Positions 1-7,299 of a DNA stretch of 13,933 nt are shown here, piece by piece; position 1 is the stretch's first letter, and every line of letters starts with the position of its first letter. The position numbers were made by a program, and so were the translations under genes. The DNA comes from an uncultured Ignavibacteria bacterium (GTDB lineage: Bacteria; Bacteroidota; Ignavibacteria; SZUA-365). The stretch spans positions 1 to 13,933 of the forward strand of contig CAJXSA010000053.1 in the NCBI GenBank assembly GCA_913060595.1. Direction: 5' to 3'. The notes beneath the pieces are model-generated. The model did no database searches and was not told the origin of the DNA. It was given only the letters and a program-made list of their open reading frames with translations.

Positions 1-967
1 GCATTCCCGCGGTCATCACCATGCGGAGCCGCAGGGAATCCAGGAATCCTCCATTGATGCTTCCGCGGCAATCTGCAATGCTGTATTGAGGTGAGGAAGA
101 GTATTCGGGGACTTCCGAAACGAGTTGGAAACTGTCCCCGTCCCAGGTCAGCATGCCGTCGTGCTGCGTGCGTATGCGTTCTGCAAGCGTATCTGGCGGC
201 ATGGGCACATTTTTCTTGACGTACGCGTGCAGTACATCAAATCTGCGCTCCAGTCCCGCGATTTCGACAAGGATATATCTCCCCGGCGTGGGAGAAGTGA
301 TGCTGATTCGGCTGTATGCGGAAGCGACAATGCTGTCAGGGCTTGTTGTCCGCAGCTCCGCGGAAATGGAATACTCGCCCGGAGTTTCATAGACATGGGT
401 GACGGATTTCGATGGATCATATACGCCTTTCGCTCCGTCGCCGAACTCCCATCTCGCAATCGCATCGTCAGGGATGACACCCTCGTATTCGAGCGTGAGC
501 GAGATGGAACGCCCGGAATCCCATACCGCGCTGTCAGGCTGGATGCGCAGGATCCCAGTCTGACGCCGTATTTCGAATTGCATGTATGCGTCGGCGAATC
601 GTATGTCCTTATCTTCGCCGCAGACGACGTGCACACGCACGGAACCATCGTACATGAGGCTTTCACATTCAAAGACGGCGACAATCGTATTGTTTTCCTG
701 GCGAATGATCCGACCGCTTCTCAGATCCCAGCGGTACGCGCAGCCCTCCGGTAGTGGAATTTCAGAGGTGACGGTGAAATGCACCGAATCATTTTCCCAT
801 ACGATATCTTGTTCACGCGTCAGCTCGAGTGTGTACTGACCGACAGTATGCCCCGGCCCTTCTTCCGTCGGCGCGGAAGGCAGTTCTTCGCCGCAGCCAC
901 CGCAGACCGCAATGCATGCGGCGATCAGCAGCATCCGTCGTGCGTTGCTGTCCGTTCTTATCGACAT
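1..967 (-). CDS. PKD-domain surface lipoprotein, 3' end cut by the window edge
   Basis: An open frame of 322 codons runs off the left edge without a stop. The start is fixed by an AGAGGA Shine-Dalgarno about 7 nt upstream and by a lipoprotein leader: basic n-region (residues 1-11), hydrophobic MLLIAACIAV, then Cys22 and Cys25, either of which could be lipidated (C25, preceded by GG, seems likelier). Residues about 42-135 look like an Ig-type beta domain containing YRWDL. Residues about 140-225 carry a recognisable PKD signature, WEFGDG at 173-178 followed by a THVYETPGEY strand. The remainder (226-322) is unrecognised. PKD domains are usually extracellular adhesive or spacer modules. It starts 53 nt after the stop of the propeller gene, so the two may be co-transcribed. 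No enzymatic motif is seen. The frame is strongly supported; the exact role is unknown. Confidence 0.85.
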   Translation of the reverse strand, partial: MSIRTDSNARRMLLIAACIAVCGGCGEELPSAPTEEGPGHTVGQYTLELTREQDIVWENDSVHFTVTSEIPLPEGCAYRWDLRSGRIIRQENNTIVAVFECESLMYDGSVRVHVVCGEDKDIRFADAYMQFEIRRQTGILRIQPDSAVWDSGRSISLTLEYEGVIPDDAIARWEFGDGAKGVYDPSKSVTHVYETPGEYSISAELRTTSPDSIVASAYSRISITSPTPGRYILVEIAGLERRFDVLHAYVKKNVPMPPDTLAERIRTQHDGMLTWDGDSFQLVSEVPEYSSSPQYSIADCRGSINGGFLDSLRLRMVMTAGM

Positions 968-1020
968 GGAGAAATCCTCTGCCTGCGTGTAGTTGAAGAA
1001 TTCATGTCTAATCTACTCGC

Positions 1021-3165
1021 TCACCGCAGCAGGAGCATCTTACGCGTGAGCTGCTGTCCGCCGGTAGTGAGCGTGTAGAAGTACGTGCCGGTCGGGAGAC
1101 CGCGAGCCTCGAAGCGTATGCGTTGCGGACCGGCCTCCTGGCGCTGACCGTCGACGAGCCTGCGCACCTCGCGGCCGTAGACATCATGCACGCTCAGCAC
1201 CACGCACGTGGCGCTTGTCAGCGTATACATGATGACCGTCGACGGGTTGAAGGGATTGGGGTAGTTCTGAGCGAGCTGTGCCGAGTGCGGAAGGCCTGCG
1301 ATGTCCGGTGCCGAGAGCACCTGCGGCAGGCGGCCGCGCAGCACCATGCCGCCCTGGCCGACCACGATCGCCGTGCTGTCGTCGACGAAGTCCACGCCCC
1401 ATACGGAACGGCCGATACCTCCCGGATGCGTCACGCTTCCCCAGTACTCCCCGCCGTCCGTCGTCCTGTAGATATACCCCGAGCCGACGGCGAGACCCGT
1501 CTGCGCATCCGCAAAGGAAAGACCGGACATATTGTGCGGCATCGAACTTTCTTTCGAAATCCAGTGCAGGCCGCCGTCACTGGTACGCAGGAGGTGGTCG
1601 TTGCTGACCATGGTGCCGTGCCTGTCGTCGGCGAAGGACACGTCCTGCAGGATGTCGTTTTCCTCGATACCATGGCGCAGCCAGCTGTTTCCACCGTCGT
1701 TGGTAGTATAGTAGCTGTCGCCGCCGAGCACGACGGCACGTTCAGGAGACATGCGCCATGCGCTTCTGCAGTTCCAGTACGTGCGGAGGTCGTGGAGACC
1801 CCAGTGCAGGCCGCCGTCGTTTGTCATTAGAACGCGACCGTCCTCCGCGCTAACGATGCCGTGCAGGGAATCACAGAAGTGCACGGCCGTGAGGTGTTTC
1901 CCGATGTATATATCCAGTTGCTCCCAGCTTCGTCCCCCGTCCGTTGTGCGCAGGATGCGCGACAGCGAACCGACCGCGAACCCCGTGAACGGGGTGGGGA
2001 AGTACACGCCCCGCAGGTTCTGCTCCGTTTCCATGTGTGCCTGCCAGGTGATGCCGCCGTCTTCGGTGTGGATAAGCGTGCCGTAGTCCCCGACCGCGCA
2101 CCCGCGCTGGGGGGTCGGGAAGTGCACATCGCGCAGTGTGTTGGTGGTCACCGGACCATGTAAATCCCATGTCCCGCCGAGGTCCGTGGAGCAGGCGATT
2201 CGCCCCGTATTCCCGACGACGGTCACGGTCTGGGCTGCGGAGAACCCGATACCGCGGTACAGCGCGTCACCGTCTTCCTGCAGTGCACCCCATGTCGCAC
2301 CCTCGTCGGTGCTACGGTACATGCTGCCCCTGGAGCCCACGATCAGCCCCATGCCGTTTTCGGAAAACGCCACGTCCATGAGAGCGGCGTCAGTAAAACG
2401 ATCCAGCCGCTGCCAGTTCTCACCCGCATTTGTGCTGCGAAGTATGGTACCGCTTTTCCCCGTCACAATACATGCCGCTGCGTCGACGACTCCGATCGCC
2501 GTCAGGTCCATGTTCGTGCCGCCGTCGTGGAAGGCCCAGGTGCTGCCGCCGTCCGTGCTCACCTGCACTGTCCCGCGCTCTCCCGCGGCGATCACATGCT
2601 GCGCATCCAGCCAGGCCACGGCGTTCAGGTCGGAGTGAGTTCCGCTCGCGCAGGGCTGCCAGGTTTTTCCACCATCGGCGGTGCGGACGATCACCCCGTC
2701 GCGCCCGACAGCGATGCCCTTCTCCGGGCTGAGGAAGGAGATCGCAGCAAGGGAGACGCTGGCGGGGCTGGGAGGATAGCTGTATTCCCAGGTCATGCCG
2801 GCGTCGCGGGAGAGCATGATCATTCCACGCGTATCGGTCACGGCACCAAAAGCACCGTCCAGGAAAAACACGTCGGTGAGATCATAGGAACGGCTTTCGC
2901 GCATACTCTCCCATGAATCCCCGGCGTTCGTGGTGCGGAGAAGCGTCCCCTGTTTTCCCACGGCCACGCCCGTCAGTGAATCCGCGTACGCGACCGCGAG
3001 CAGATCGTTTCCCTGCGGCGACGGGTGCAGCCAGGTCCATGCGATCTGCGCCTGCGCCGTGGTGGAGTGCATGGCTGTGATGATGACGATCGTGAGCAGA
3101 ACTCCAAAGAATCGCGCACGCCTGCGCCGTCCTGTGTCCGCAGCCTGCCATTCCATGGGTACCAT
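1021..3165 (-). CDS. Secreted 14-repeat Asp-box (BNR/Ycf48-like) propeller protein with T9SS sorting domain
   Basis: 714 aa from the chosen start. A GAGG 6 nt upstream and a clean leader choose this ATG over in-frame ATGs up to 132 nt further out: RRRRAR at 13-18, hydrophobic FFGVLLTIVIITAM, predicted cleavage after TAQA (residue 39). Residues about 54-612 hold 14 repeats of about 40 aa. Thirteen have an Asp-box of the form [ST/N]-x-[DNE]-x-G-x-x-W (for example STDGGSTW at 203-210); the last keeps only GQGGMVLRG. Fourteen blades would make two seven-bladed propellers. Residues 633-714 are a type-A T9SS sorting domain: NYPNPFNPST, a VYGREV strand, and a basic C-terminus. I expect export by Sec, then T9SS delivery to the surface or medium. 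Asp-boxes occur in sialidases, but no sialidase catalytic set is visible, so binding or a structural role is likelier than hydrolysis. Confidence 0.93.
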   Translation of the reverse strand: MVPMEWQAADTGRRRRARFFGVLLTIVIITAMHSTTAQAQIAWTWLHPSPQGNDLLAVAYADSLTGVAVGKQGTLLRTTNAGDSWESMRESRSYDLTDVFFLDGAFGAVTDTRGMIMLSRDAGMTWEYSYPPSPASVSLAAISFLSPEKGIAVGRDGVIVRTADGGKTWQPCASGTHSDLNAVAWLDAQHVIAAGERGTVQVSTDGGSTWAFHDGGTNMDLTAIGVVDAAACIVTGKSGTILRSTNAGENWQRLDRFTDAALMDVAFSENGMGLIVGSRGSMYRSTDEGATWGALQEDGDALYRGIGFSAAQTVTVVGNTGRIACSTDLGGTWDLHGPVTTNTLRDVHFPTPQRGCAVGDYGTLIHTEDGGITWQAHMETEQNLRGVYFPTPFTGFAVGSLSRILRTTDGGRSWEQLDIYIGKHLTAVHFCDSLHGIVSAEDGRVLMTNDGGLHWGLHDLRTYWNCRSAWRMSPERAVVLGGDSYYTTNDGGNSWLRHGIEENDILQDVSFADDRHGTMVSNDHLLRTSDGGLHWISKESSMPHNMSGLSFADAQTGLAVGSGYIYRTTDGGEYWGSVTHPGGIGRSVWGVDFVDDSTAIVVGQGGMVLRGRLPQVLSAPDIAGLPHSAQLAQNYPNPFNPSTVIMYTLTSATCVVLSVHDVYGREVRRLVDGQRQEAGPQRIRFEARGLPTGTYFYTLTTGGQQLTRKMLLLR

Positions 3166-3338
3166 GTCATACCTCGGTCGATTTCTATTCCGTTGCATAG
3201 CGTATCCGCGATTCATTCGCCCGCATGAAACATCACGCGGGTGCGTGTGACGGGGTTGCTGTAATAGAGTACACACGCACGCGGCAGCACATGTCATGAG
3301 GATGTCAAAACATCTTCTTTCCCCGTTTTTACATTTTC

Positions 3339-3368
3339 ATGACACTTTCGCGCGTGCTGCAGTATACC
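3339..3368 (+). promoter_or_regulatory. Possible sigma70-like promoter for the FnIII lipoprotein gene
   Basis: ATGACA (3339-3344) and TATACC (3363-3368) are separated by 18 nt, matching the sigma70 consensus at 5/6 and 4/6 positions. Transcription would start near 3375, giving a leader of about 40 nt before the ATG at 3414. The nearby 5-bp inverted repeat GATGT-CAAA-ACATC (3301-3314) lies between the two divergent genes and could be an operator. Both calls come from eye matching only, and promoters in this group of bacteria may use a different consensus. Confidence 0.25.
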
Positions 3369-3413
3369 TTACGCGCAGTGTGGATTTCCGCGTATTACAT
3401 ACGAGGTGCAGCC

Positions 3414-4643
3414 ATGACACGCATCATCCGGCTGATTCTTCCCGTTTATTTGCTTTTTTCCCTCGTTTCCTGTACGGAGGACGATCCCGTCGGTCCTGTC
3501 GGTACCCCATCGCAGCGTGCGCCGGAGGCGGGCGCGCAGCTTCTGCCCGGTCGCGTGCAGTTCTCATGGGAGGCGGCATCGGGCGCGGCATCATACCGGC
3601 TGCAGGTCGGATTCATGACGGAAAGCGGTTTCATGCCGGAGCACGATACGTCGCTCTCCGGGACGTCCTGTAACATCTACATCGATCTCGACCGGATAGG
3701 GAAGAACATGGGGTGGCGACTGCAGCCCATCGGGGAGGAGGGGCGGGACGGCGCATGGTCAGATGTATCCCCATTCACGGCAAAGGCTTTCATGCAGCAC
3801 CCGGCGCACCGTGTTACAGTCAGGCCAGGACGTGTCACACTTTCGTGGGAGCCCCTGCCGGGTGCGACCGCGTATGAAGTGCAGGTCGGACGTGCGAATG
3901 GACACATTTTCTTCACGGAACTGGATACCACGGTGGTCGCGACCGATTGCGCTTTGTACCTCAACGGCGGGTGGAAAGAGCGGGAAGTTGCCTGGCGCAT
4001 TCGCCCTGTGTGTCCGGGATCGGGAATGAATGCCTGGTCAGTTGCCGCGCGTTTCTCTGTCGACGGGTGGAACGCCGTGCACTTTCGCATGGAAAACGCT
4101 GCGCTGCAGTACCGGGCGCTGCGGGGGAGAGGGGATCCGCTGCTGCGCTATCCCCGCTACGATGATGTGACGTTCTCTGATCCTGTCGTAGAAGGAAACC
4201 GGTGGACCTACGCCGCGGAACTTCCCGTATCGCTTGAACATCTGCTCGACGGACTCAACGGCAAAGACAGGATTTCGCTTGTCCTCGAGTTCGACGACGA
4301 GTTGAGAGTCATCACCGAGGCCCGACTCGTGCTCACGGGCAGCGGCTCCGCTTCTGTCAGCGGTATCGGCGGCACAGGACGGTATTTCCGCGATCTCGCA
4401 TTGCAGCTGCGTGATATCCCGCTGGATGTCAATACGATGCGCAGTTTCGTGCTGAGGGGAGACGACGTGGCCACTCACACGGAAGCACTCAGCGACTCCA
4501 TTCTTGTCTATGCCGGCTACTGGCAGATCGACCCGCTCGGACAGGGCGGAGGACAGACCTGGATATCACTCGCCGACGAGCTGTTCGTGCTGGATGCGCT
4601 CCAGGCGTCGGAGGCGACGCGTATACGGTTTGCATTCGAGTGA
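3414..4643 (+). CDS. Lipoprotein with two fibronectin-III-like domains and an unknown C-terminal domain
   Basis: 409 aa from the ATG that follows GAGGTG; this start gives a textbook lipoprotein leader, MTRIIRLILPVYLLFSLVSC, with lipobox LVSC and lipidated Cys20. An in-frame ATG 75 nt upstream would bury that leader. Two repeats follow, residues about 36-122 and 129-217. Each has R-V-[QT]-[FL]-S-W-E, G-A-x-x-Y-x-[LV]-Q-V-G, an aromatic WR.[QR]P strand and an A-W-S ending, which is the pattern of fibronectin type III domains in Bacteroidota lipoproteins. Residues about 220-409 form a beta-rich domain I do not recognise, ending IRFAFE. It is probably anchored in the outer membrane. Its divergence from the propeller gene and convergence with the beta-barrel gene suggest its own promoter. 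The lipoprotein call is firm; the ligand or partner is unknown. Confidence 0.9.
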   Translation: MTRIIRLILPVYLLFSLVSCTEDDPVGPVGTPSQRAPEAGAQLLPGRVQFSWEAASGAASYRLQVGFMTESGFMPEHDTSLSGTSCNIYIDLDRIGKNMGWRLQPIGEEGRDGAWSDVSPFTAKAFMQHPAHRVTVRPGRVTLSWEPLPGATAYEVQVGRANGHIFFTELDTTVVATDCALYLNGGWKEREVAWRIRPVCPGSGMNAWSVAARFSVDGWNAVHFRMENAALQYRALRGRGDPLLRYPRYDDVTFSDPVVEGNRWTYAAELPVSLEHLLDGLNGKDRISLVLEFDDELRVITEARLVLTGSGSASVSGIGGTGRYFRDLALQLRDIPLDVNTMRSFVLRGDDVATHTEALSDSILVYAGYWQIDPLGQGGGQTWISLADELFVLDALQASEATRIRFAFE

Positions 4644-4652
4644 GCGACAGCG

Positions 4653-4673
4653 CCCCTATGCGCAATGCAGGGG
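4653..4673. terminator. Weak hairpin between convergent genes
   Basis: CCCCT (4653-4657) and AGGGG (4669-4673) form a 5-bp stem with an 11-nt loop in the 41-nt gap between two convergent stops. Neither strand has a clear T-run after the stem, so termination by this element is only a possibility suggested by its position. Confidence 0.2.
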
Positions 4674-4684
4674 AACGGCGAAAT

Positions 4685-5350
4685 TCACCACCGCTCGAAA
4701 TCGAGCGGGAACATGATGCCGACGGTGAACATGAAGCGGGGATTGTTGTTCTGCGTGAGGTAGGCGCCGTCAATGGGACGCGACAGGAACTGGCGGATGC
4801 CGAGTTCGGGAGTGATGAGGAGGATTTCCGCGGCGATGATTTCGACGCCCACGGCGGCCATCACGCCGCCGTACAGCTTTGCGTAGGATTCGATGTCGGG
4901 AAGCGGGCCGCCCCCGTCGTCGACGACGATTTCCGCTGGATTGGGATTGACGTCGAGGAAGCCCCCGACGCTGAAGTACGGACGCACTTCGCGTCCGTGG
5001 AAGACGGTCTTCGCAAGCAGCGGCAGTTCCAGAATCCACTGTTCGCTGATCGAACTTCGGAAGTATCGCGTCGCGCCGTCACTTCGCACCCGTGCCGCCA
5101 GTCCGGCAGCGTCGTTCAGCGTGGACAGCGCGGGACGGAAGGCGAGCAGGACGTGGTCCGACAGCGGTATCTCGATCGCGAGTCCGAGATGCGCCATGGA
5201 CTCGATCTCCCGGTTGTGCTCTTTTCCCATGAAATGATAGGTCGTGCCCGTGAAGCCGATTCCCTCGTACACGCCGAGACGCACCGCGGGCTGGGCCTGC
5301 AAAGAGGTGTACAGAACAGCGGCAAGCAGGAGGGACAGGATGCTGCGCAT
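4685..5350 (-). CDS. Small outer-membrane beta-barrel protein (OMP_b-brl_2/PorT-like)
   Basis: 221 aa. The start is chosen for its signal peptide, MRSILSLLLAAVLYTSLQAQ, cleaved after Q18-A19 or Q20. The Shine-Dalgarno is poor (GGAT only), and the frame stays open 192 nt further upstream, so the start is less certain than for neighbouring genes. The mature part alternates hydrophobic and polar residues in strands joined by short turns. It has LELPLLAK (108-114), RPYFSVGGF (123-131), ELGIRQFLS (182-190) and a C-terminal FTVGIMFPLDFERW ending in Trp. This is the pattern of the eight-stranded barrels grouped as outer membrane beta-barrel domain proteins, the family that includes T9SS PorT. Length fits that family (about 200-240 aa). 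It could be a simple porin-like protein; a T9SS link is only suggested by the neighbours. Confidence 0.85.
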   Translation of the reverse strand: MRSILSLLLAAVLYTSLQAQPAVRLGVYEGIGFTGTTYHFMGKEHNREIESMAHLGLAIEIPLSDHVLLAFRPALSTLNDAAGLAARVRSDGATRYFRSSISEQWILELPLLAKTVFHGREVRPYFSVGGFLDVNPNPAEIVVDDGGGPLPDIESYAKLYGGVMAAVGVEIIAAEILLITPELGIRQFLSRPIDGAYLTQNNNPRFMFTVGIMFPLDFERW

Positions 5351-5702
5351 GGGGATCCAGGAAGATTCGGGACGTGTACCGGTGATGTGAAAAGGCGGCT
5401 GTAGAGGAATCCGCCGGAGTGTTTCCAGCGCAACATGTGGAAACGGGATAAGAAATTCAAGTACGTGCATCACATGTGTTTTTTCCTCAAATACGGGAAT
5501 ATCTCTCACACCCGCGTGAATCATCCGCACAGGCGGACGCATGGGGACGTGCGTTTCAGGGCTTGATTACTGGGTTGAACGCGATGGCACGGAAATTGTA
5601 CTCTTCCGTGCGACCCACTGATACCCCCTTACGTACTATGTGAATGCCACCCGTCCTGTTGCACGGGGGAGTTGTTGTTTAACTCTCACAACAGGAGGAA
5701 TC
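5351..5702. other. 352-nt divergent intergenic region upstream of the barrel gene and the motor operon
   Basis: I find no convincing gene here. Reading frames that extend into it belong to the two flanking genes and lack signal peptides when started early. The stretch is slightly less GC-rich than its surroundings and should carry both divergent promoters, but I see no hexamer pair good enough to call. GGCGG (5394-5398) and CCGCC (5411-5415) could form a small stem. The right end holds the leader hairpin described separately. Confidence 0.6.
5655..5698 (+). promoter_or_regulatory. Leader hairpin overlapping the Shine-Dalgarno of the motor operon
   Basis: CCTGTTG (5655-5661) is exactly complementary to CAACAGG (5689-5695). 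Inside it GAGTT (5669-5673) pairs with AACTC (5681-5685) around a 7-nt loop. The right arm of the outer stem includes the first three bases of the AGGAGG ribosome binding site (5693-5698) of the first operon gene, so folding would partly hide it. This may set or regulate translation, or it may be chance; the base pairing itself is directly visible. Confidence 0.35.
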
Positions 5703-6641
5703 ATGCGTCACCTCATCATCCCGGCGCTCCTGCTGCTCCTGCCGCTGATGGCCGGAGCCCGGCAGCTGCCCGCCGCCTCCGCCGCCGCGCAGTCCCCGAC
5801 TGCAACGGCAACCGGGTCATCGTCCGCCGTGTCAACAACCTCCGTGTCTACGCCCGCCGTGTCAACGCTTGCCTCGATGTCCCTTTCCGACGCCGCACAC
5901 GCCACGGTCACGCTCGCGGAGCTGAAGTCCCGCCTCGCGTCGCAGGGCCGCGGCATCAGCGGCGCAAGCTATCGCGAACTCGAACGCCTTGCGGAATCCC
6001 CCGGGGGACTGTCGGCCAATCTCTGGAATGCGGAGTACGTCTTCCGCATCGGTGAATCCACGTTCATCGTGGACATGCGCCTCATCTCGACCGTCACACT
6101 CGCGGCATTTGTCGTCGTCATCGTCCTCTTTTCACCTCTCGGCTTCACCCTGTTTCGCGGCGGGGCGCACGCGCTGCTCGGCGCGGCGCTGCAGTTCCTG
6201 CGCATCGCGCCGGAATATGGGGAGCATCTGCGCACGGAGCCGCGGAAATGGCTGCAGCGCGAACACAGCGCGCGCATCGCCTTCCGCCGCTACATGCACA
6301 GCGCGTTCATTCCCGCGTACCGCAACAACGTCACGGCCATTGCCTTTCTCGGCACGGCCTTTCTCATCATGAGCATCGGCTTCCGCGGCATCAAGTTCAT
6401 GGTCCCGCATCAGCCGGAAATGATCATCGCCGCCATCATCGTCGAAATCACCGTGCTGTGCATGCTGGGACTCTCCACCTGGTACGAGCGCAGCGACAGC
6501 GAACAGCCGGCATCCGCAACGGACGCCGTGCAGCTGCCCAACGGGCAGTATCTCGAACGCGAGTTCGTGATGAAAGCCATCCGGGACGTGGTGGCCGACC
6601 TCGATGCCGCCGCGGCACTGGAGAAAGGAGGCCGGTCATGA
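5703..6641 (+). CDS. GldL-like inner-membrane motor subunit with an N-terminal periplasmic extension
   Basis: 312 aa; AGGAGG directly precedes the ATG. Signal peptide 1-19 (hydrophobic 4-16, cleavage after AGA), a Ser/Thr/Ala/Val-rich linker 22-62, a short periplasmic region 63-125, then three membrane helices at about 127-150, 209-227 and 239-258. The loop 151-208 is rich in Arg and should be cytoplasmic, as should the tail 262-312. The last two helices form a hairpin with R228/K231 at the end of the first and Glu248 inside the second (IIVEITVL). In GldL, the T9SS/gliding motor stator, a basic residue in helix 1 and a conserved Glu in helix 2 occupy matching places. The gene overlaps the TPR gene and shares its operon with a GldM-like gene. 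The topology also fits ExbB/TolQ/MotA. The motor role is inference. Confidence 0.6.
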   Translation: MRHLIIPALLLLLPLMAGARQLPAASAAAQSPTATATGSSSAVSTTSVSTPAVSTLASMSLSDAAHATVTLAELKSRLASQGRGISGASYRELERLAESPGGLSANLWNAEYVFRIGESTFIVDMRLISTVTLAAFVVVIVLFSPLGFTLFRGGAHALLGAALQFLRIAPEYGEHLRTEPRKWLQREHSARIAFRRYMHSAFIPAYRNNVTAIAFLGTAFLIMSIGFRGIKFMVPHQPEMIIAAIIVEITVLCMLGLSTWYERSDSEQPASATDAVQLPNGQYLEREFVMKAIRDVVADLDAAAALEKGGRS

Positions 6642-7219
6642 CTGCGCGCATTTCCATCACACTCATCATGCTTCTCGCGTTCAGCGTTGTCGCATCTGCG
6701 CAGCACGAAGGGGCGCTGCTGGCCGCCGCCGACCGTTCCGTCGCTGAGAGCCAGCTGGCCGACGCCCGGCGTCACTTCGAAAACGAAGAGTGGGAGCGCG
6801 CCGCCACCGCATACGAAATGGCGAAGCATCACACCTCCTTCACGCTGCATGACCTGCACGACCTGGCGTATGCGCTGATCCGTCTTTCCCGCTACGACCG
6901 CGCCGCACGTGTGCTGCGCAACATCATCGAAATCGACGCCGAAGACGATCTCGCGCACTACAACCTCGGGGTGATTTATCTCCGCACCGCCCGCTATGCG
7001 CTCGCCGAAAAAACCTTCGAACGCGCCGCGTGGCTCGCGCCTTCTGATCCCGACGCCTGGTACCTGCTCGCCTATGCCGCGATCAACAACGACGACCTCA
7101 CACGCGCATGGGAGGTGCTCGACATACTGATCGTGCTTGACGAAGAGGACGCGCTCGACGTGTTCGAGACGCTTGTCGAAGTGCAGCGCGAGCGGGAAGA
7201 TCCGACCGACGGCTGGTAG
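6638..7219 (+). CDS. Secreted TPR-repeat protein in the motor operon
   Basis: 193 aa. The ATG overlaps the upstream stop (ATGA) and has AAAGGAGG 6 nt before it, a typical translationally coupled start. Signal peptide 1-21 (hydrophobic ITLIMLLAFSVVA, cleavage after ASA). The mature protein is almost entirely tetratricopeptide repeats: about 40-63, 71-103, 104-137 and a last one at 138-170. They show the usual small/large pattern, as in HYNLGVIYLRTARYALAEKTF and WYLLAYAAINNDDLTRAWEVL-type helices. The tail is acidic. No lipobox, so it should be free in the periplasm, where it could act as an assembly scaffold or adaptor for the two membrane proteins encoded on either side. T9SS systems use TPR proteins such as PorW/SprE, but I see no specific match to those; they are lipoproteins and longer. 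Confidence 0.88.
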   Translation: MTARISITLIMLLAFSVVASAQHEGALLAAADRSVAESQLADARRHFENEEWERAATAYEMAKHHTSFTLHDLHDLAYALIRLSRYDRAARVLRNIIEIDAEDDLAHYNLGVIYLRTARYALAEKTFERAAWLAPSDPDAWYLLAYAAINNDDLTRAWEVLDILIVLDEEDALDVFETLVEVQREREDPTDGW

Positions 7220-7299
7220 CGCCGTCTCGCAGCAGGGACGCGCGCGGCGCGACAGCCGGACCGGACTCACGTGGAACACTCAGACGCAGGAGCGCACTC

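Noticed and set aside
125..754. Plus-strand open frame and a second minus-strand frame (148-684) at the left edge
   Set aside because: Both overlap the PKD lipoprotein frame, which runs continuously from 967 to the edge with a lipoprotein leader and WEFGDG motif. Their composition (Arg/Ser-rich, no motif) is that of shadow frames.
1021..3165. Sialidase or BNR hydrolase
   Set aside because: Asp-boxes are abundant, but they are structural; I see no FRIP motif or catalytic Arg triad arrangement, and the repeats fill the whole protein as in Ycf48-like propellers.
4640..5404. Plus-strand frame of 254 codons opposite the beta-barrel gene
   Set aside because: It is antisense to a coherent barrel protein, has no signal or domain, and is charged and low in hydrophobic periodicity.
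5640..5702. Upstream GTG start at 5640 for the GldL-like gene
   Set aside because: It would place a polar stretch before the signal peptide and ignores the AGGAGG directly before the ATG at 5703.
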